DNA of 64,000 bases from Pseudoxanthomonas suwonensis J47 (GCF_000513955.1 NZ_AZUZ01000013.1:1-64000); one strand, 5' to 3'; shown: positions 16,883 to 27,112, counted from the stretch's first letter. Made by a program: numbers and translations. The notes: generated by a model from the sequence alone, not told the origin.

Positions 16883-17572
16883 TCAGGGCGCGGCCAGCTC
16901 CGCCGCGGCGACGACGTGCCTGCCGGGCACCGGCTCGACCGCCGCCTCCACCAGCGCCGCGGCGATCCGCGGCGCCGGACTGATCCGCCAGGCGCGCGGC
17001 AGCAGCGGACCGGCCACGCGCAACGCGGCCAGCGCGGCGCGTTCGCCGCGGCGCGCCTCGTGGCGGTCGCCGCCGATCAGGCCGGGGCGGACGCAGGTGA
17101 ACGACTCGAAGCCCAGCACTGCCAGGTCGCGCTCCACCGCACCCTTGACCCGGTTGTAGAAGAACATCGAACCGGAATCGGCGCCGGTCGCCGAGTTCAG
17201 CGCATAGGCTTTCGCGCCATGGTGCCGCGCCAGTTCGCCCACGCGCAGCGGATAGTCGTGGTCGACGCACTGGAAGGCCTGGCGCGAACCGGCCTGGGCC
17301 ATGGTCGTGCCCAGCGTGCAGACCACCGCGTCGACGTCCCACCAGGGCGCGTCCGCGTCGAGGGCGTCGTAGTCCACCTGCGGCTGCAGCAGCTTCGGAT
17401 GCGCCGGCAGCGGCCGCCGCACTGGCGTGACCACCTGGCCGACGCGCGGATCGGCCAGGAACAGGTCGAGCACGTGGCGGCCGACCAGGCCGGTGGCGCC
17501 GGCGAGCAGGACCCGGCGCGGCACCGTCGGCGCCGGCTCGCGCAGGCCACCGGTTTCGGGCGCTGCGTTCAC
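16883..17572 (-). CDS. NAD(P)-binding atypical SDR, HTATIP2/YwnB-like
   Basis: The 229-residue protein opens with a Rossmann nucleotide loop, VLLAGATGLVGRHVLDLF (residues about 21-38). It continues with VDAVVCTLGTTMAQAGS and ALNSATGADSGSMFFYNRVKG, in which Tyr-x-x-x-Lys-like YNRVKG may be the catalytic pair. These are features of NAD(P)H-binding proteins related to human HTATIP2; substrates are unknown. The start is GTG 17572, overlapping the TGA of the deacetylase gene upstream (GTGA), so translation is coupled and no other start fits. It is the second gene of a two-gene minus-strand operon. Confidence 0.82.
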   Translation of the reverse strand: MNAAPETGGLREPAPTVPRRVLLAGATGLVGRHVLDLFLADPRVGQVVTPVRRPLPAHPKLLQPQVDYDALDADAPWWDVDAVVCTLGTTMAQAGSRQAFQCVDHDYPLRVGELARHHGAKAYALNSATGADSGSMFFYNRVKGAVERDLAVLGFESFTCVRPGLIGGDRHEARRGERAALAALRVAGPLLPRAWRISPAPRIAAALVEAAVEPVPGRHVVAAAELAAP

Positions 17573-18345
17573 TGCGGCGGTTCCACGGTGGCGTAGCCGC
17601 GCTCGGCCAGCAGGCACAGCGCGCCTTCGACGATCTCCACGCTGCGGCCGTGGGCGGCGCCTTCGTGCAGCAGCACGATCGCACCCGGGCGCAGGTCGCG
17701 GCCGATCCGTTGCAGCACCCGCACCGGGTCGCCATCGACCGCGTCGTAGCCGCGCGCGGTCCAGGCCAGCCGGGCCAGGCCGTGCTCGCGCAGCGGCGCG
17801 GCCAGGAACGGGTTGCTGTGCCCGGCCACCGAGCGGAACCAGCGCGGCGCCACGCCCGCCACCTCGGCCAGCGCCTGCTGCGCCTGGCCGATCTCGGCGG
17901 CCATCGCCCGCGGCCCCAGCGCCCAGAACCGCGCCGACGGGTGGGTATGGGTGTGGTTGCCGATGGCGTGGCCACGGCGGCGGATCTCGGCCACCAGCGC
18001 CGGTCGCGCCCGCGCGCGTTCGCCGACCAGGAAGAAGGTGGCGCGGGCGCCGTGCCGGTCCAGCGCATCCAGGATCGCGACGGTGTCGTCGGAGGGGCCG
18101 TCGTCGATGGTCAGCCACGCCACCCGGTCGTCCGCCGGAAGCCGCGACAGCACCGGCAGGTACAGCGGCGAACGCGGCAGGAACACCGGCAGCAGGAAGG
18201 CCAGGTGCGACAGGGCCAGCGCCGGCAGGCCCCAGGCCCAGCCCAGCCGCCACCACAGCAGCGCCACCGCCAGCTGCGACAGCAGCAGCCAGGCCCACCA
18301 GGCGCCGGGGCGCGGAATGCGATGCAGCGTTGCCGGGGCGCTCAT
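17569..18345 (-). CDS. Membrane-anchored polysaccharide deacetylase (NodB domain)
   Basis: The 258-residue protein has two N-terminal hydrophobic spans (WWAWLLLSQLAVALLWW and LPALALSHLAFLLPVFL). A NodB carbohydrate-esterase-4 domain follows: TIDDGPSDDT supplies the metal-binding Asp pair, GNHTHTHPSA the His-x-x-x-His pair, and VLLHEGA the late His. Such enzymes remove acetyl groups from N-acetylated sugars of peptidoglycan, chitin or capsule outside the inner membrane. ATG 18345 is chosen since the frame upstream runs into the antisense of the glutaredoxin gene. The 3' end overlaps the next gene by four bases. A lipid-sugar substrate is possible given the membrane anchor. Confidence 0.87.
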   Translation of the reverse strand: MSAPATLHRIPRPGAWWAWLLLSQLAVALLWWRLGWAWGLPALALSHLAFLLPVFLPRSPLYLPVLSRLPADDRVAWLTIDDGPSDDTVAILDALDRHGARATFFLVGERARARPALVAEIRRRGHAIGNHTHTHPSARFWALGPRAMAAEIGQAQQALAEVAGVAPRWFRSVAGHSNPFLAAPLREHGLARLAWTARGYDAVDGDPVRVLQRIGRDLRPGAIVLLHEGAAHGRSVEIVEGALCLLAERGYATVEPPQ

Positions 18346-18421
18346 CGGCGCATGATGCCACGGGGGTAGAATGGCCGGCCCGGGCCTGCCCGGTTCCCTT
18401 TCCGTTTGCGAGTTTCCCCCC

Positions 18422-19348
18422 ATGTCCCTCGATCCCGCCCTGCGTTCGCGCATCGAATCGCTGCTCCAGGCCAACCGCGTCGTGCTGTTCATGAAGGGCC
18501 AGCCCGGCATGCCGCAGTGTGGCTTCTCGGCCAAGGCCAGCGGCGTGCTGGAAGACCTGGGCGTGGAGTACGCCCACGTCAACGTGCTGGCCGACCCGGA
18601 GATCCGCGAAGGCATCAAGGTGTTCGGCAACTGGCCGACCATCCCGCAGCTCTACGTCGACGGCGAGCTGGTCGGCGGCAGCGACATCATCGAGCAGATG
18701 GCCTCCAGCGGCGAGCTGTCGCAGCTGCTGGGCGTGCCGGAGCCGGACCGCACCCCGCCGCAGGTCACCGTCACCGAAGCGGCCGCGGAGAAGCTGCGCG
18801 GTGCCCTGGCCGACGCCGGCAACGCCGCGCTGGCGCTGTCGATCGACGCGCGCTTCCAGCCGCGCTTCCAGATCGCTCCGCGCAACGACAACGCCATCGC
18901 CGTGGAGACCCAGGGCCTGCGCATCCAGTTCGACCCGGCCAGCGCGCGCCGCGCCAATGGCATCACCATCGACTGGGTCGACGATTTCCGTGGGCAGGGC
19001 CTGGCCATCGACAACCCGAACGCGCCCAAGCCCGTCCAGGCCATCACCCCGGCCGAAGCCGACCGCCAGGTCCGCAGCGGCGAGCTGGTGCTGGTCGACG
19101 TGCGTCCGCCGGAAGAGCGCGCGATCGCCTCGGTCGCCGTGCCGCACCGTACCTTCGACGGCAGCGGCCGCATCGACCTGGAGTCGCTGCCGAAGGACAC
19201 CCGCATCGCCTTCCTCTGCCACCGCGGCGGCCGCAGCGGCCAGGCGGCGGAAGAGTTCCGCCACAAGGGCTTCAGCAACGTGCTGAACGTGGAAGGCGGC
19301 ATCGACCGCTGGGCGCAGGAAGTGGACGGCAGCGTGCCGCGCTACTGA
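18422..19348 (+). CDS. Monothiol glutaredoxin fused to HesB-like and rhodanese domains
   Basis: The 308-residue protein is a three-domain fusion. Residues 1-105 are a Grx4-type monothiol glutaredoxin with the CGFS active site (MPQCGFSAKASG) and the WPTIPQLYVDGELVGG glutathione-binding loop. Residues about 112-195 resemble an A-type iron-sulfur carrier (VTVTEAAAEKLRGAL) but lack its cysteines. Residues about 205-305 are a rhodanese with active-site Cys in CHRGGRSG. Grx4 proteins carry [2Fe-2S] clusters with glutathione and hand them to other proteins; the rhodanese may supply sulfur. ATG 18422 stands in front of the conserved start MSLDPALRSRIESLL. It is transcribed divergently from the deacetylase gene 76 bases away. 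Confidence 0.92.
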   Translation: MSLDPALRSRIESLLQANRVVLFMKGQPGMPQCGFSAKASGVLEDLGVEYAHVNVLADPEIREGIKVFGNWPTIPQLYVDGELVGGSDIIEQMASSGELSQLLGVPEPDRTPPQVTVTEAAAEKLRGALADAGNAALALSIDARFQPRFQIAPRNDNAIAVETQGLRIQFDPASARRANGITIDWVDDFRGQGLAIDNPNAPKPVQAITPAEADRQVRSGELVLVDVRPPEERAIASVAVPHRTFDGSGRIDLESLPKDTRIAFLCHRGGRSGQAAEEFRHKGFSNVLNVEGGIDRWAQEVDGSVPRY

Positions 19349-19374
19349 GCCACGCGACACCCGGAAGCGACACC

Positions 19375-19396
19375 GTAGAGCGGGGCTTGCCCCGCT
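19375..19396. repeat. Single GTAG-type REP element
   Basis: GTAG followed by a stem (AGCGGGGC, TTG, CCCCGCT) lies 27 bases after the glutaredoxin stop. It is the same head sequence as the inverted halves of the tandem array at 39751-40045 and matches the layout of SMAG REPs of Stenotrophomonas. A TTCTTCT tract follows, so it may also end the transcript. Confidence 0.75.
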
Positions 19397-19425
19397 CTTC
19401 TTCTATCCGTCCCCCGCAAGTCACC

Positions 19426-19965
19426 CTAGAACCCGCCACCCGCATCCAGCCAGGCCTGCTCCTCCGCCGTGCTGATCCGCCCCAGCGCGCGGTTGCGGTG
19501 CGGGAAGCGGCCGAAGCGGGCGATCACTTGCTGGTGCTGGCGCGCGTAGTCGGTATAGACCGGATCGCCCAGCGGTTCGAACAGCCCGACCGAACGCTGC
19601 TGGTCGGCCGGATCCTCCGAGTGCTCGAACGGCAGGTAGAAGAACGCGCGCAGCGCCGGTTCGAAGGCCTGGTCGTGGCCGGCGGCCAGGGCGCGGTCGG
19701 CGTACAGCCGGGCCAGGCCGTCGGTGGCGAAGGCGTGGCCGCTGCCGCGGAACACGTTGCGGGGAATCTGGTCGAGCAGGAGCAGCAGCGCCAGCGCGCC
19801 TTCGGCATCGTCCAGCCACGCCTCCAGCTCGCGTCGCGCCGCGGCCAGGTGCGCCTGCAGGAAGCGCGACTCGCACTCGCGGTCGAAGGCCTCGCCGCCA
19901 CTGAACCAGGCTTTCGGCCCCGCTTCGCGCCAGAACCGCACCACTCCGGCTGCCGTCGTCTCCAT
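19426..19965 (-). CDS. DUF924 family protein
   Basis: The 179-residue product has the DUF924 pattern: a Trp-rich start (VVRFWREAGPKAWFSGGEAFD), LLLLLDQIPRNVFRGSGHAFATD in the middle, FFYLPFEHSEDPADQQRSV, and an end with FGRFPHRNRALGR. The family is an all-helical, TPR-like fold with no proven enzyme activity. ATG 19965 follows AAGGAGAAGGTG, a strong ribosome binding site. The gene is transcribed away from the amidohydrolase pair and converges with the glutaredoxin fusion. Function unknown. Confidence 0.88.
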   Translation of the reverse strand: METTAAGVVRFWREAGPKAWFSGGEAFDRECESRFLQAHLAAARRELEAWLDDAEGALALLLLLDQIPRNVFRGSGHAFATDGLARLYADRALAAGHDQAFEPALRAFFYLPFEHSEDPADQQRSVGLFEPLGDPVYTDYARQHQQVIARFGRFPHRNRALGRISTAEEQAWLDAGGGF

Positions 19966-20156
19966 CACCTTCTCCTTTTCCCGTGCGGGCCAGCCTGCCA
20001 CAGCCGCGTCCGTGCCACGACCGCACGCGCGCGCTGCTACGTTCCACGCCCGCATCCGTCGCCTGCTTTGTGCGCAAGGTCCCACCACCGGCACATTGCG
20101 CGATCCACGCCTGCCCGCTAGCTTCGGTGCCCTTGCGTCCGTCCAGGGGAAACACC

Positions 20157-21598
<1,442 letters not shown>

Positions 21599-21602
<4 letters not shown>

Positions 21603-22897
21603 GCCGCCGCATCCGTTTCCGTCCGCTGGCGCGCCTGGCGCGCGCCGGCCTCGCCGCCGGCCTGCTCGCGGCGCTGGCCGTCCCCGGCCTCGCCCAGGAC
21701 CTGCTGGTGCGCAATGCCACCGTGCACACCGCCGGCGCGCAGGGCACCCTGCGGGGCGCCGACGTGCTCGTGCAGGGCGGCGTGATCCGCGCCGTCGGCA
21801 CCGGCCTGGCCGTGCCGGCCGGAGTGAGCGTGGTCGAAGCCAACGGCCGCCCGCTGACCCCGGCGCTGTTCGGCGGCATCACCGACATCGGCCTGGAGGA
21901 AGTCTCCGGCGAGGCGCCCACCGTCGATGGCGAACTCAAGCTCGACGGGCAGCCGGTGCGTCCGGAGTTCGACGTCACCCTCGCCTACAACCCGGCCTCG
22001 GTGCTGGTGCCGGTGGCGCGCGTGGAAGGCATCGGCTTCACCCTGCTGGCCGCCGACAACGGCCACAGCTTCGTCGCCGGCCAGGGCGGGGTGATCCGCC
22101 TGGACGGCAGCGCCGACCCGGTCGGGCCGAAGGCGCTGTTCATCCGCCTGGGCGCCAGCGCGGCCGACCTCAGCGGCAAGTCGCGCGCGGCGCAGTGGAT
22201 GCTGCTGGACCAGATGGTCGCCGAGGCGCGCGGCCGGGTGCCGGCCGACTCGCCGCATGCGCTGCTCACCCCGGCCGGGCGCGCGGTGCTGGCGCGCTTC
22301 CTCGCCGGCGAAGGCCGCATCGTGGTCAAGGTCGACCGCGCCGCCGACATCCGCCAGCTGTTGCGCTGGACCGCGCGCGAGAAGGTGAAGATCGCCATCG
22401 CCGGTGGCGCCGAGGCCTGGCAGCTGGCGCCGCAGCTGGCGGCGGCACGGGTGCCGGTCTTCGTCGACGTGCTGGCCAACCTGCCGGGCAACTTCGACCA
22501 GATCGGCGCGACGATGCGCAACGCGGCGCTGCTGCAGGCCGCCGGCGTCGAGGTCGGCTTCACCCAGGCCGGCGACGCCTCGCACAACGCGCGCAAGGTG
22601 CGCCAGCTGGCCGGCAATGCCGTGGCCAACGGCCTCCCCTGGGAAGCCGGCCTGGCCGGGCTGACCCGGGTGCCGGCGCAGGCCTTCGGCGTGGACGACC
22701 GCTTCGGCACGATCGCCGTGGGCAAGAGCGCCGACCTGGTGCTGTGGAGCGGCGATCCGCTGGACGTGATCAACACCGCCGAGCAGGTGTGGCTGGGCGG
22801 CCGGGCGATGCCGATGCGTTCGCGCCAGACCGAACTGCGCGACCGCTACCTGCGCGGCAGCGGCGAGTCCGGCCTGCCGCCGGCGTACACCCGCTAG
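21599..22897 (+). CDS. Amidohydrolase-like secreted protein lacking the metal-binding His pair
   Basis: This 432-residue protein shares the amidohydrolase frame with its upstream neighbour: signal peptide (basic start, then LAAGLLAALAVPGLAQ), first beta domain (LLVRNATVHTAGAQGTLRGADVLVQGG) and C-terminal FGTIAVGKSADLVLWSGDPLD. Where the active paralogue has DVHSH it reads GGITDIGLEEV, and no other His pair is found, so the binuclear metal site seems absent. It is either a non-catalytic partner or uses another chemistry. The start GTG 21599 overlaps the previous TGA (GTGA), with GGAGG just upstream. Translational coupling suggests roughly equal amounts of both proteins. Confidence 0.83.
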
Positions 22898-22907
22898 GCC
22901 TTGCCCC

Positions 22908-22940
22908 GTCCGGGCGCAGGCCGCAGGCTTGCGCCCGGAC
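22908..22940. repeat. 11-bp intergenic hairpin after the amidohydrolase pair
   Basis: GTCCGGGCGCA (22908-22918) and TGCGCCCGGAC (22930-22940) pair perfectly with an 11-base loop, ten bases after the stop and 17 bases before the next ATG. There is no T-run; it may stabilise the upstream message or lower readthrough into the DUF1761 gene. Confidence 0.5.
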
Positions 22941-22957
22941 TCCACCGGAACAACGCG

Positions 22958-23350
22958 ATGGACGGGATCAACCTGTGGGCGGTACTGGTAGCGGCGGTCT
23001 CGGCCTTCGTGCTTGGCGGCATCTGGTACGGGCCGCTGTTCCGCCTGGCCTGGTGCCGCGAGGCCGGGATCGATCCGGACAAACCCGGCGGGCATCCGGC
23101 GAAGGTGTTCGGCGGCGCGTTCGTGGCCAGCCTGGTCGCCGCAGGCGTGTTCGCGTGGTTCATCGGCCCGGCGCCGGAACTGGCGCGGGCAGTAGGCACC
23201 GGCCTGGTGGCCGGCGCCGGCTGGGTGGCCACCAGCTTCGCCATCAATTACCTGTTCGCCGGGCGCTCGCTGAAGATGTGGCTGATCGATGGCGGCTACC
23301 ACAGCCTGCAGTTCGCCCTGTACGGACTGGTCCTGGGCCTGTGGCACTGA
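22958..23350 (+). CDS. DUF1761 membrane protein
   Basis: A 130-residue protein with four hydrophobic segments. The family features are the first helix ending in GGIWYGPLFRLAW, the second segment VFGGAFVASLVAAGVFAWF, and GYHSLQFALYGLVLGLW at the end. DUF1761 proteins are small inner-membrane proteins of unknown role. ATG 22958 is the first start that gives the conserved beginning (MDGINLWAVLVAAVSAFVLG). It lies between the amidohydrolase pair and the isomerase gene, 13 bases before the latter, and is probably co-transcribed with it. Confidence 0.83.
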   Translation: MDGINLWAVLVAAVSAFVLGGIWYGPLFRLAWCREAGIDPDKPGGHPAKVFGGAFVASLVAAGVFAWFIGPAPELARAVGTGLVAGAGWVATSFAINYLFAGRSLKMWLIDGGYHSLQFALYGLVLGLWH

Positions 23351-23363
23351 GTGGGGCGTGGTG

Positions 23364-23996
23364 ATGATGCAAGCGGACTGGTACTTCGATTTCGTCTCGC
23401 CGTTCTCCTATCTGCACTGGCAGAAGATCCGGCCCCTGGTGGACGCCGGCCGCGTGCGGCCGCTGCCGATCGTGTTCGGTGCGGTGCTGGCCACCTTGCA
23501 GCAGCGCGGCCCGGCGGAAATCCCGAAGAAGCGCGAGTTCATCTACCGCCAGGCGCTGTGGCAGGCCCGGCGCGAGGGCGTGCCGATGGTGTTCCCGCCG
23601 GCGCATCCGTTCAATCCGCTGCCGGCGCTGCGCCTGTGCGTGGCCGCCGGCACCACGGTGGCGGCGATCGATGCGCTGTTCGATGCGGTCTGGCGCGACG
23701 GCCGGGCGCTGGATACGGCGGAGGCCCTCGCGGACGTCGCCTCGTCGCTGGGCATCGACGATGCCGCGGCGACGATCGCCGACCCGGCCGTGAAGGAGCG
23801 GCTGCGCGCCAATACCGACGCCGCGCTGGCCGCCGGCGTGTTCGGCGTGCCGACCCTGGCGGTGGGCGGCGAGCTGTTCTGGGGCAACGAGAGCCACGAC
23901 CTGATGCTGGCCGTGCTCGACGATCCGGGCCTGCTCGAACACGGCCCGCTGGCCGGCGTCGGCCTGATACCGGTGGGCATCGAGCGGCGTCGCTGA
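23364..23996 (+). CDS. 2-hydroxychromene-2-carboxylate isomerase / DsbA-fold kappa-class GST-like protein
   Basis: The 210-residue protein belongs to the DsbA-fold group that includes 2-hydroxychromene-2-carboxylate isomerase of naphthalene breakdown and kappa glutathione transferases. The start has YFDFVSPFSYLHWQKI, where the Ser of VSPFSY is the usual glutathione-activating residue. The middle has NPLPALRLCVAA, and the end has GVFGVPTLAVGGELFWGNE with the cis-Pro of the thioredoxin fold. No aromatic degradation genes are near, so a general glutathione-linked role is likelier than naphthalene use. Two adjacent ATGs (23364 and 23367) are possible starts; the first follows a GGGG-containing weak ribosome binding site. 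Confidence 0.86.
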   Translation: MMQADWYFDFVSPFSYLHWQKIRPLVDAGRVRPLPIVFGAVLATLQQRGPAEIPKKREFIYRQALWQARREGVPMVFPPAHPFNPLPALRLCVAAGTTVAAIDALFDAVWRDGRALDTAEALADVASSLGIDDAAATIADPAVKERLRANTDAALAAGVFGVPTLAVGGELFWGNESHDLMLAVLDDPGLLEHGPLAGVGLIPVGIERRR

Positions 23997-24075
23997 ACGG
24001 CGTTCCGGCCCTTGCCACGGGCCGCAGGATTTGCGATAGGGTTCACGTTCCAGGGGCATGCCACGGGAGGGGCTC

Positions 24076-25017
24076 ATGCGCATTGGAATCGTCGTCGACT
24101 CGGCCTGCGATCTGCCGAGCGGCTATATCGAACGCAATAACGTCATCCTGCTGCCGATTACCGTGCGCATCGGCGACGCCATCCTCGCCGACCACCGCGA
24201 CGAGGAGGCGACGCTGAGCTTCCTGCACGCGCACGTGGCCGAACGCGGCCACGAGGCCGAGACCATTCCCTATTCGGTCGAGCAGATCCGCGACCTGTTC
24301 CTGGGCAAGCTGGTGGTCGACTACGACCACGTGTTCTGCATGACCCTCACCAAGACCCGCAGCCCGATCCACGAGCACGCGGTGCAGGCCAGCTTCGCCA
24401 TCCTCAACGACTACAAGCCGATCCGGCAGGCCGCCGGGCACAACACCCCGTTCGCGCTGCGCGTGATCGACAGCCAGAACCTGTTCTCCGCCCAGGGCGT
24501 GGGCGTGGTCGAGGCGGTGCGCATGCGCGATGCCGGCGAGAACGTGCAGAAGATCCGCGAGCGGCTGGAGGAACTGGCCCTGCACACGCACGGCTACATG
24601 GTGCCGCCGGACCTGTACTACCTGCGCAACCGCGCCCGCAACAAGGGTGACCGCAGCGTGAGCCTGTTCAGCGCGGCGCTGGGCACGGCGCTGGACATCA
24701 AGCCGATCCTGCACTGCAACCGCGGCGAGACCGCGCCGGCGGGCAAGGTCAAGGGCTTCGAGCCGGCGGTGCAGAAGCTGTTCGACTTCACCGTGCAGCG
24801 CATCCAGGCCGGCCTGCTCACCCCGACGCTGTGCATCAGCTACGGCGGCGAGCTGTCCGAACTGCGCGCCCTGCCCGGTTACGCGCGCCTGCTCGATGCT
24901 TGCGAGGCCAACAAGGTCGAGGTCTTCGAGAGCGTGATGAGCCTCACCGGCATGGTCAACGTGGGCAAGGGCGCGGTGGTGGTGGGCTTCGCCGCCCCGC
25001 CGCACAAGTTCGCCTGA
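24076..25017 (+). CDS. DegV family fatty-acid-binding protein
   Basis: DegV proteins bind a fatty acid; in Gram-positives some act as FakB partners of a fatty-acid kinase, but in proteobacteria the role is unclear. The 313-residue sequence has the DegV start MRIGIVVDSACDLPSGYIE, the TLTKTRSPIHEHA loop (the usual T-x-x-x-S ligand site), and the late GALGTALDIKPILHCNRGE-type stretch (LGTALDIKPILHCNRGE here). GGGAGGGG precedes ATG 24076, which decides against the in-frame ATG at 24058. No FakA kinase gene is in the window. Confidence 0.9.
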   Translation: MRIGIVVDSACDLPSGYIERNNVILLPITVRIGDAILADHRDEEATLSFLHAHVAERGHEAETIPYSVEQIRDLFLGKLVVDYDHVFCMTLTKTRSPIHEHAVQASFAILNDYKPIRQAAGHNTPFALRVIDSQNLFSAQGVGVVEAVRMRDAGENVQKIRERLEELALHTHGYMVPPDLYYLRNRARNKGDRSVSLFSAALGTALDIKPILHCNRGETAPAGKVKGFEPAVQKLFDFTVQRIQAGLLTPTLCISYGGELSELRALPGYARLLDACEANKVEVFESVMSLTGMVNVGKGAVVVGFAAPPHKFA

Positions 25018-25081
25018 GCATGCCCACGCCGGTATCGCGACGCGTCTGGCAGGATGGAGCCCAGCCCCCACGGAGCACGCC

Positions 25082-25426
25082 ATGACCGTCCGTTACCAGA
25101 TCCGCCTGCCCGATCCCGCCCTGGCCCGCGGCAGCGAGCCTGCCCTGGCCTTCACCGCCAACGGCGCCGAGGCCTTCGCCGAACAGCTGCAGGATGCGCT
25201 GCGCACGCCGGCGCTGTTCGAGCGCTGGCGGGCGATGCAGCCGGAACCGGACGAGGTGAACCCGGCGCTGGGCGCCACCGACCCCACCGCCACCGTCACC
25301 GGCGAGCAGCACGACCTGGCGATCAACCTGGTCGCGCTGACCTCGATTCCCGGCGACATCCTCCAGCACCGCCTGCGCCTGCTCGCCGGCAACCGCTGGG
25401 AAATGCGCAACGTCAGCAAGGGCTGA
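25082..25426 (+). CDS. Conserved-looking small protein of unknown function
   Basis: A 114-residue soluble protein with no signal peptide, membrane span or motif I recognise. It starts MTVRYQIRLPDPALARGSEP and has a mixed alpha/beta look, with a hydrophilic middle (MQPEPDEVNPALG) and a basic end (LAGNRWEMRNVSKG). Coding is credible: codon positions are GC-biased as in neighbours, ATG is preceded by ACGGAG, and the stop is one base from the next start (TGAGATG), which couples it to the PP-loop protein downstream. Confidence 0.65.
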   Translation: MTVRYQIRLPDPALARGSEPALAFTANGAEAFAEQLQDALRTPALFERWRAMQPEPDEVNPALGATDPTATVTGEQHDLAINLVALTSIPGDILQHRLRLLAGNRWEMRNVSKG

Positions 25427-25427
25427 G

Positions 25428-26105
25428 ATGGCCATGCAGGTACTGCTGGCCTGGAGCGGGGGCAAGGACGCGGCGTGGGCGCTGCACACGTTGCGCCAGC
25501 GCGGCGAAGTCGAGGTGGCGGGCCTGCTGTCCACCGTGACCCGCGAGGACGGCCGCGCCTCGCTGCAGGGCGTGCGCCGCGAGGTGCTGCAGGCCCAGGC
25601 CCGGGCTGCCGGCCTGCCGCTGCTGGAGGCCTCGATCCCGGCGCAGTGCGACAACGCCGCCTATGCCGCGGCGATGCAGGCGGTACTGGAAGAGGCGAAG
25701 GCGCGCTGGCCGGGCATCCGCCACGCCGCCTTCGGCGACCTGTTCCTCGAGGACATCCGCGCCTGGCGGGAGCAACGCCTGGCCGAGGCCGGCTGGGAAC
25801 TGCTGGTGCCGCTGTTCGGCAGCGACACCGCGGCGCTGGCGCGGGAGATGCAGGCCGGCGGCCTGCGCGCCCGGCTCAGCTGCGTGGACACCGCGCAGCT
25901 GCATGCCGGTTTCGCCGGCCGCGATTTCGACGCGGACTTCCTCGACGCGCTGCCGGCGAACGTGGATCCGTGCGGCGAGAACGGCGAGTTCCACTCCTGC
26001 GTCTGGGCCGGGCCGATGTTCGCCGCGCCCCTGCAGCTGGAGCGCGGCGACACCGAACTGCGTGACGGCCGCTACGCCTTCACCGACTACCGCCTGGCCG
26101 GCTAG
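25428..26105 (+). CDS. Dph6-related PP-loop ATP pyrophosphatase
   Basis: The 225-residue protein begins with the PP-loop LLAWSGGKDAAWALHTL (SGGKD at about residues 11-15), the ATP-pyrophosphatase motif of N-type PP-loop amidases. It keeps the Dph6 C-terminal signature CGENGEFHSCVWAGPMF near residue 185. Eukaryotic Dph6 amidates diphthine on EF2. Bacteria lack diphthamide, so the bacterial branch must use another substrate; AMP-forming amide synthesis is the likely chemistry. It lies directly after the 114-residue protein and converges with fghA, whose end is 13 bases away. Confidence 0.87.
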   Translation: MAMQVLLAWSGGKDAAWALHTLRQRGEVEVAGLLSTVTREDGRASLQGVRREVLQAQARAAGLPLLEASIPAQCDNAAYAAAMQAVLEEAKARWPGIRHAAFGDLFLEDIRAWREQRLAEAGWELLVPLFGSDTAALAREMQAGGLRARLSCVDTAQLHAGFAGRDFDADFLDALPANVDPCGENGEFHSCVWAGPMFAAPLQLERGDTELRDGRYAFTDYRLAG

Positions 26106-26118
26106 GCGGCGCTGCGGC

Positions 26119-27003
26119 TCAGTGGCCGCAGCAGCCGTCGTGCGGGTGGGCGACACCCGTGTGTTGGCGCGCCTCGCCGTGCAGCGCCGCGGCGTGGTGG
26201 GCGATGTGCTCGCCGATGAAGCTGGCGATGAAGTAGTAGCTGTGGTCGTAGCCCGGGCGCATGCGCAGCTGCAGCGGATGGCCGGCGGCCACCGCCGCGG
26301 CCTGCAGCAGCTGCGGGCGCAGCTGCACGTCGAGGAATTCGTCGTCGCCGCCCTGGTCGACCAGCAGCGGCAGCTTCTCCTGCGCGGTCTTCACCAGCTC
26401 GCACGCATCCCAGGCCTTCCACGCCTCGCGGTCCTCGCCCAGGTACGCAGAGAAGGCCTTCTCGCCCCACGGCACCTTCGAAGGCGCCACGATCGGCGAG
26501 AACGCCGAGACGCTGCGGTAGCGGCCCGGGTTGCGCAGCGCGATCACCAGCGCGCCGTGCCCGCCCATCGAATGGCCGGCGATCGCGCGCACGTCGCTGG
26601 CAGCCGGGTCGGCTTCGACCCAGGCCGGCAGCTCCTCGACGATGTAGTCGTACATCCGGTAGTGCCTCGCCCACGGCTCGCGGGTGGCGTTGAGGTAGAA
26701 GCCGGCGCCCTTGCCCAGGTCGTAGCCGTCCGCATCGGGGACGTCATCGCCGCGCGGACTGGTGTCCGGCGCAACCAGGATGACCCCGTGCTCGGCGGCA
26801 TAGCGCTGAGCGCCGGCCTTGGTGATGAAGTTCTGCTCGGTGCAGGTCAGGCCCGACAGCCAGTACAGCACCGGGCACGGACCGTGCTCGGCCTGCGGCG
26901 GGAAGTACACGCCCACGGTCATGTCGCAGCCCAGCACCTGCGAGCGGTGCCGGTACACGTCCTGCCAGCCGCCGAAGCAGGCGCGGTGTTCGATGCGTTG
27001 CAT
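26119..27003 (-). CDS. fghA: S-formylglutathione hydrolase
   Basis: This esterase-D type hydrolase splits S-formylglutathione to formate and glutathione, the last step of glutathione-dependent formaldehyde removal. The 294-residue protein has [17 protein letters not shown] (oxyanion region), the nucleophile elbow [11 protein letters not shown], the Asp in [12 protein letters not shown], and the catalytic His in [13 protein letters not shown]. Most homologues have about 280 residues. This one carries an extra tail after HIAHHAAAL, rich in His and Cys ([14 protein letters not shown]), which could bind metal. It follows frmA, separated by 155 bases that contain two hairpins. ATG 27003 gives the normal start [19 protein letters not shown]. 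Confidence 0.95.
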   Translation of the reverse strand: MQRIEHRACFGGWQDVYRHRSQVLGCDMTVGVYFPPQAEHGPCPVLYWLSGLTCTEQNFITKAGAQRYAAEHGVILVAPDTSPRGDDVPDADGYDLGKGAGFYLNATREPWARHYRMYDYIVEELPAWVEADPAASDVRAIAGHSMGGHGALVIALRNPGRYRSVSAFSPIVAPSKVPWGEKAFSAYLGEDREAWKAWDACELVKTAQEKLPLLVDQGGDDEFLDVQLRPQLLQAAAVAAGHPLQLRMRPGYDHSYYFIASFIGEHIAHHAAALHGEARQHTGVAHPHDGCCGH

Positions 27004-27049
27004 ATCGCAGTTCCTGTGCGGCCTTGGCGACCATCACTCATTGGGAATA

Positions 27050-27070
27050 GCCCCCTTTAGTAAAGGGGGC
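27050..27070. repeat. Hairpin between frmA and fghA (fghA-proximal)
   Basis: GCCCCCTTTA (27050-27059) and TAAAGGGGGC (27061-27070) are perfect inverted copies around a single G. It lies about 47 bases before the fghA start on the minus strand, in an otherwise empty gap. The high-GC stem with an AT-rich tip is unlike the surrounding DNA and may be part of a dispersed repeat. Confidence 0.55.
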
Positions 27071-27112
27071 GCGGCGGCAGCCGCGGGGATTCGGGTGTAA
27101 CGAAATCGGGGG

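Noticed and set aside
16883-19360. A single 825-codon minus-strand frame spanning three loci
   Set aside because: Only its last 229 codons are a real protein (NAD(P)-binding, from GTG 17572); the rest is antisense of the glutaredoxin fusion and the wrong frame of the deacetylase.
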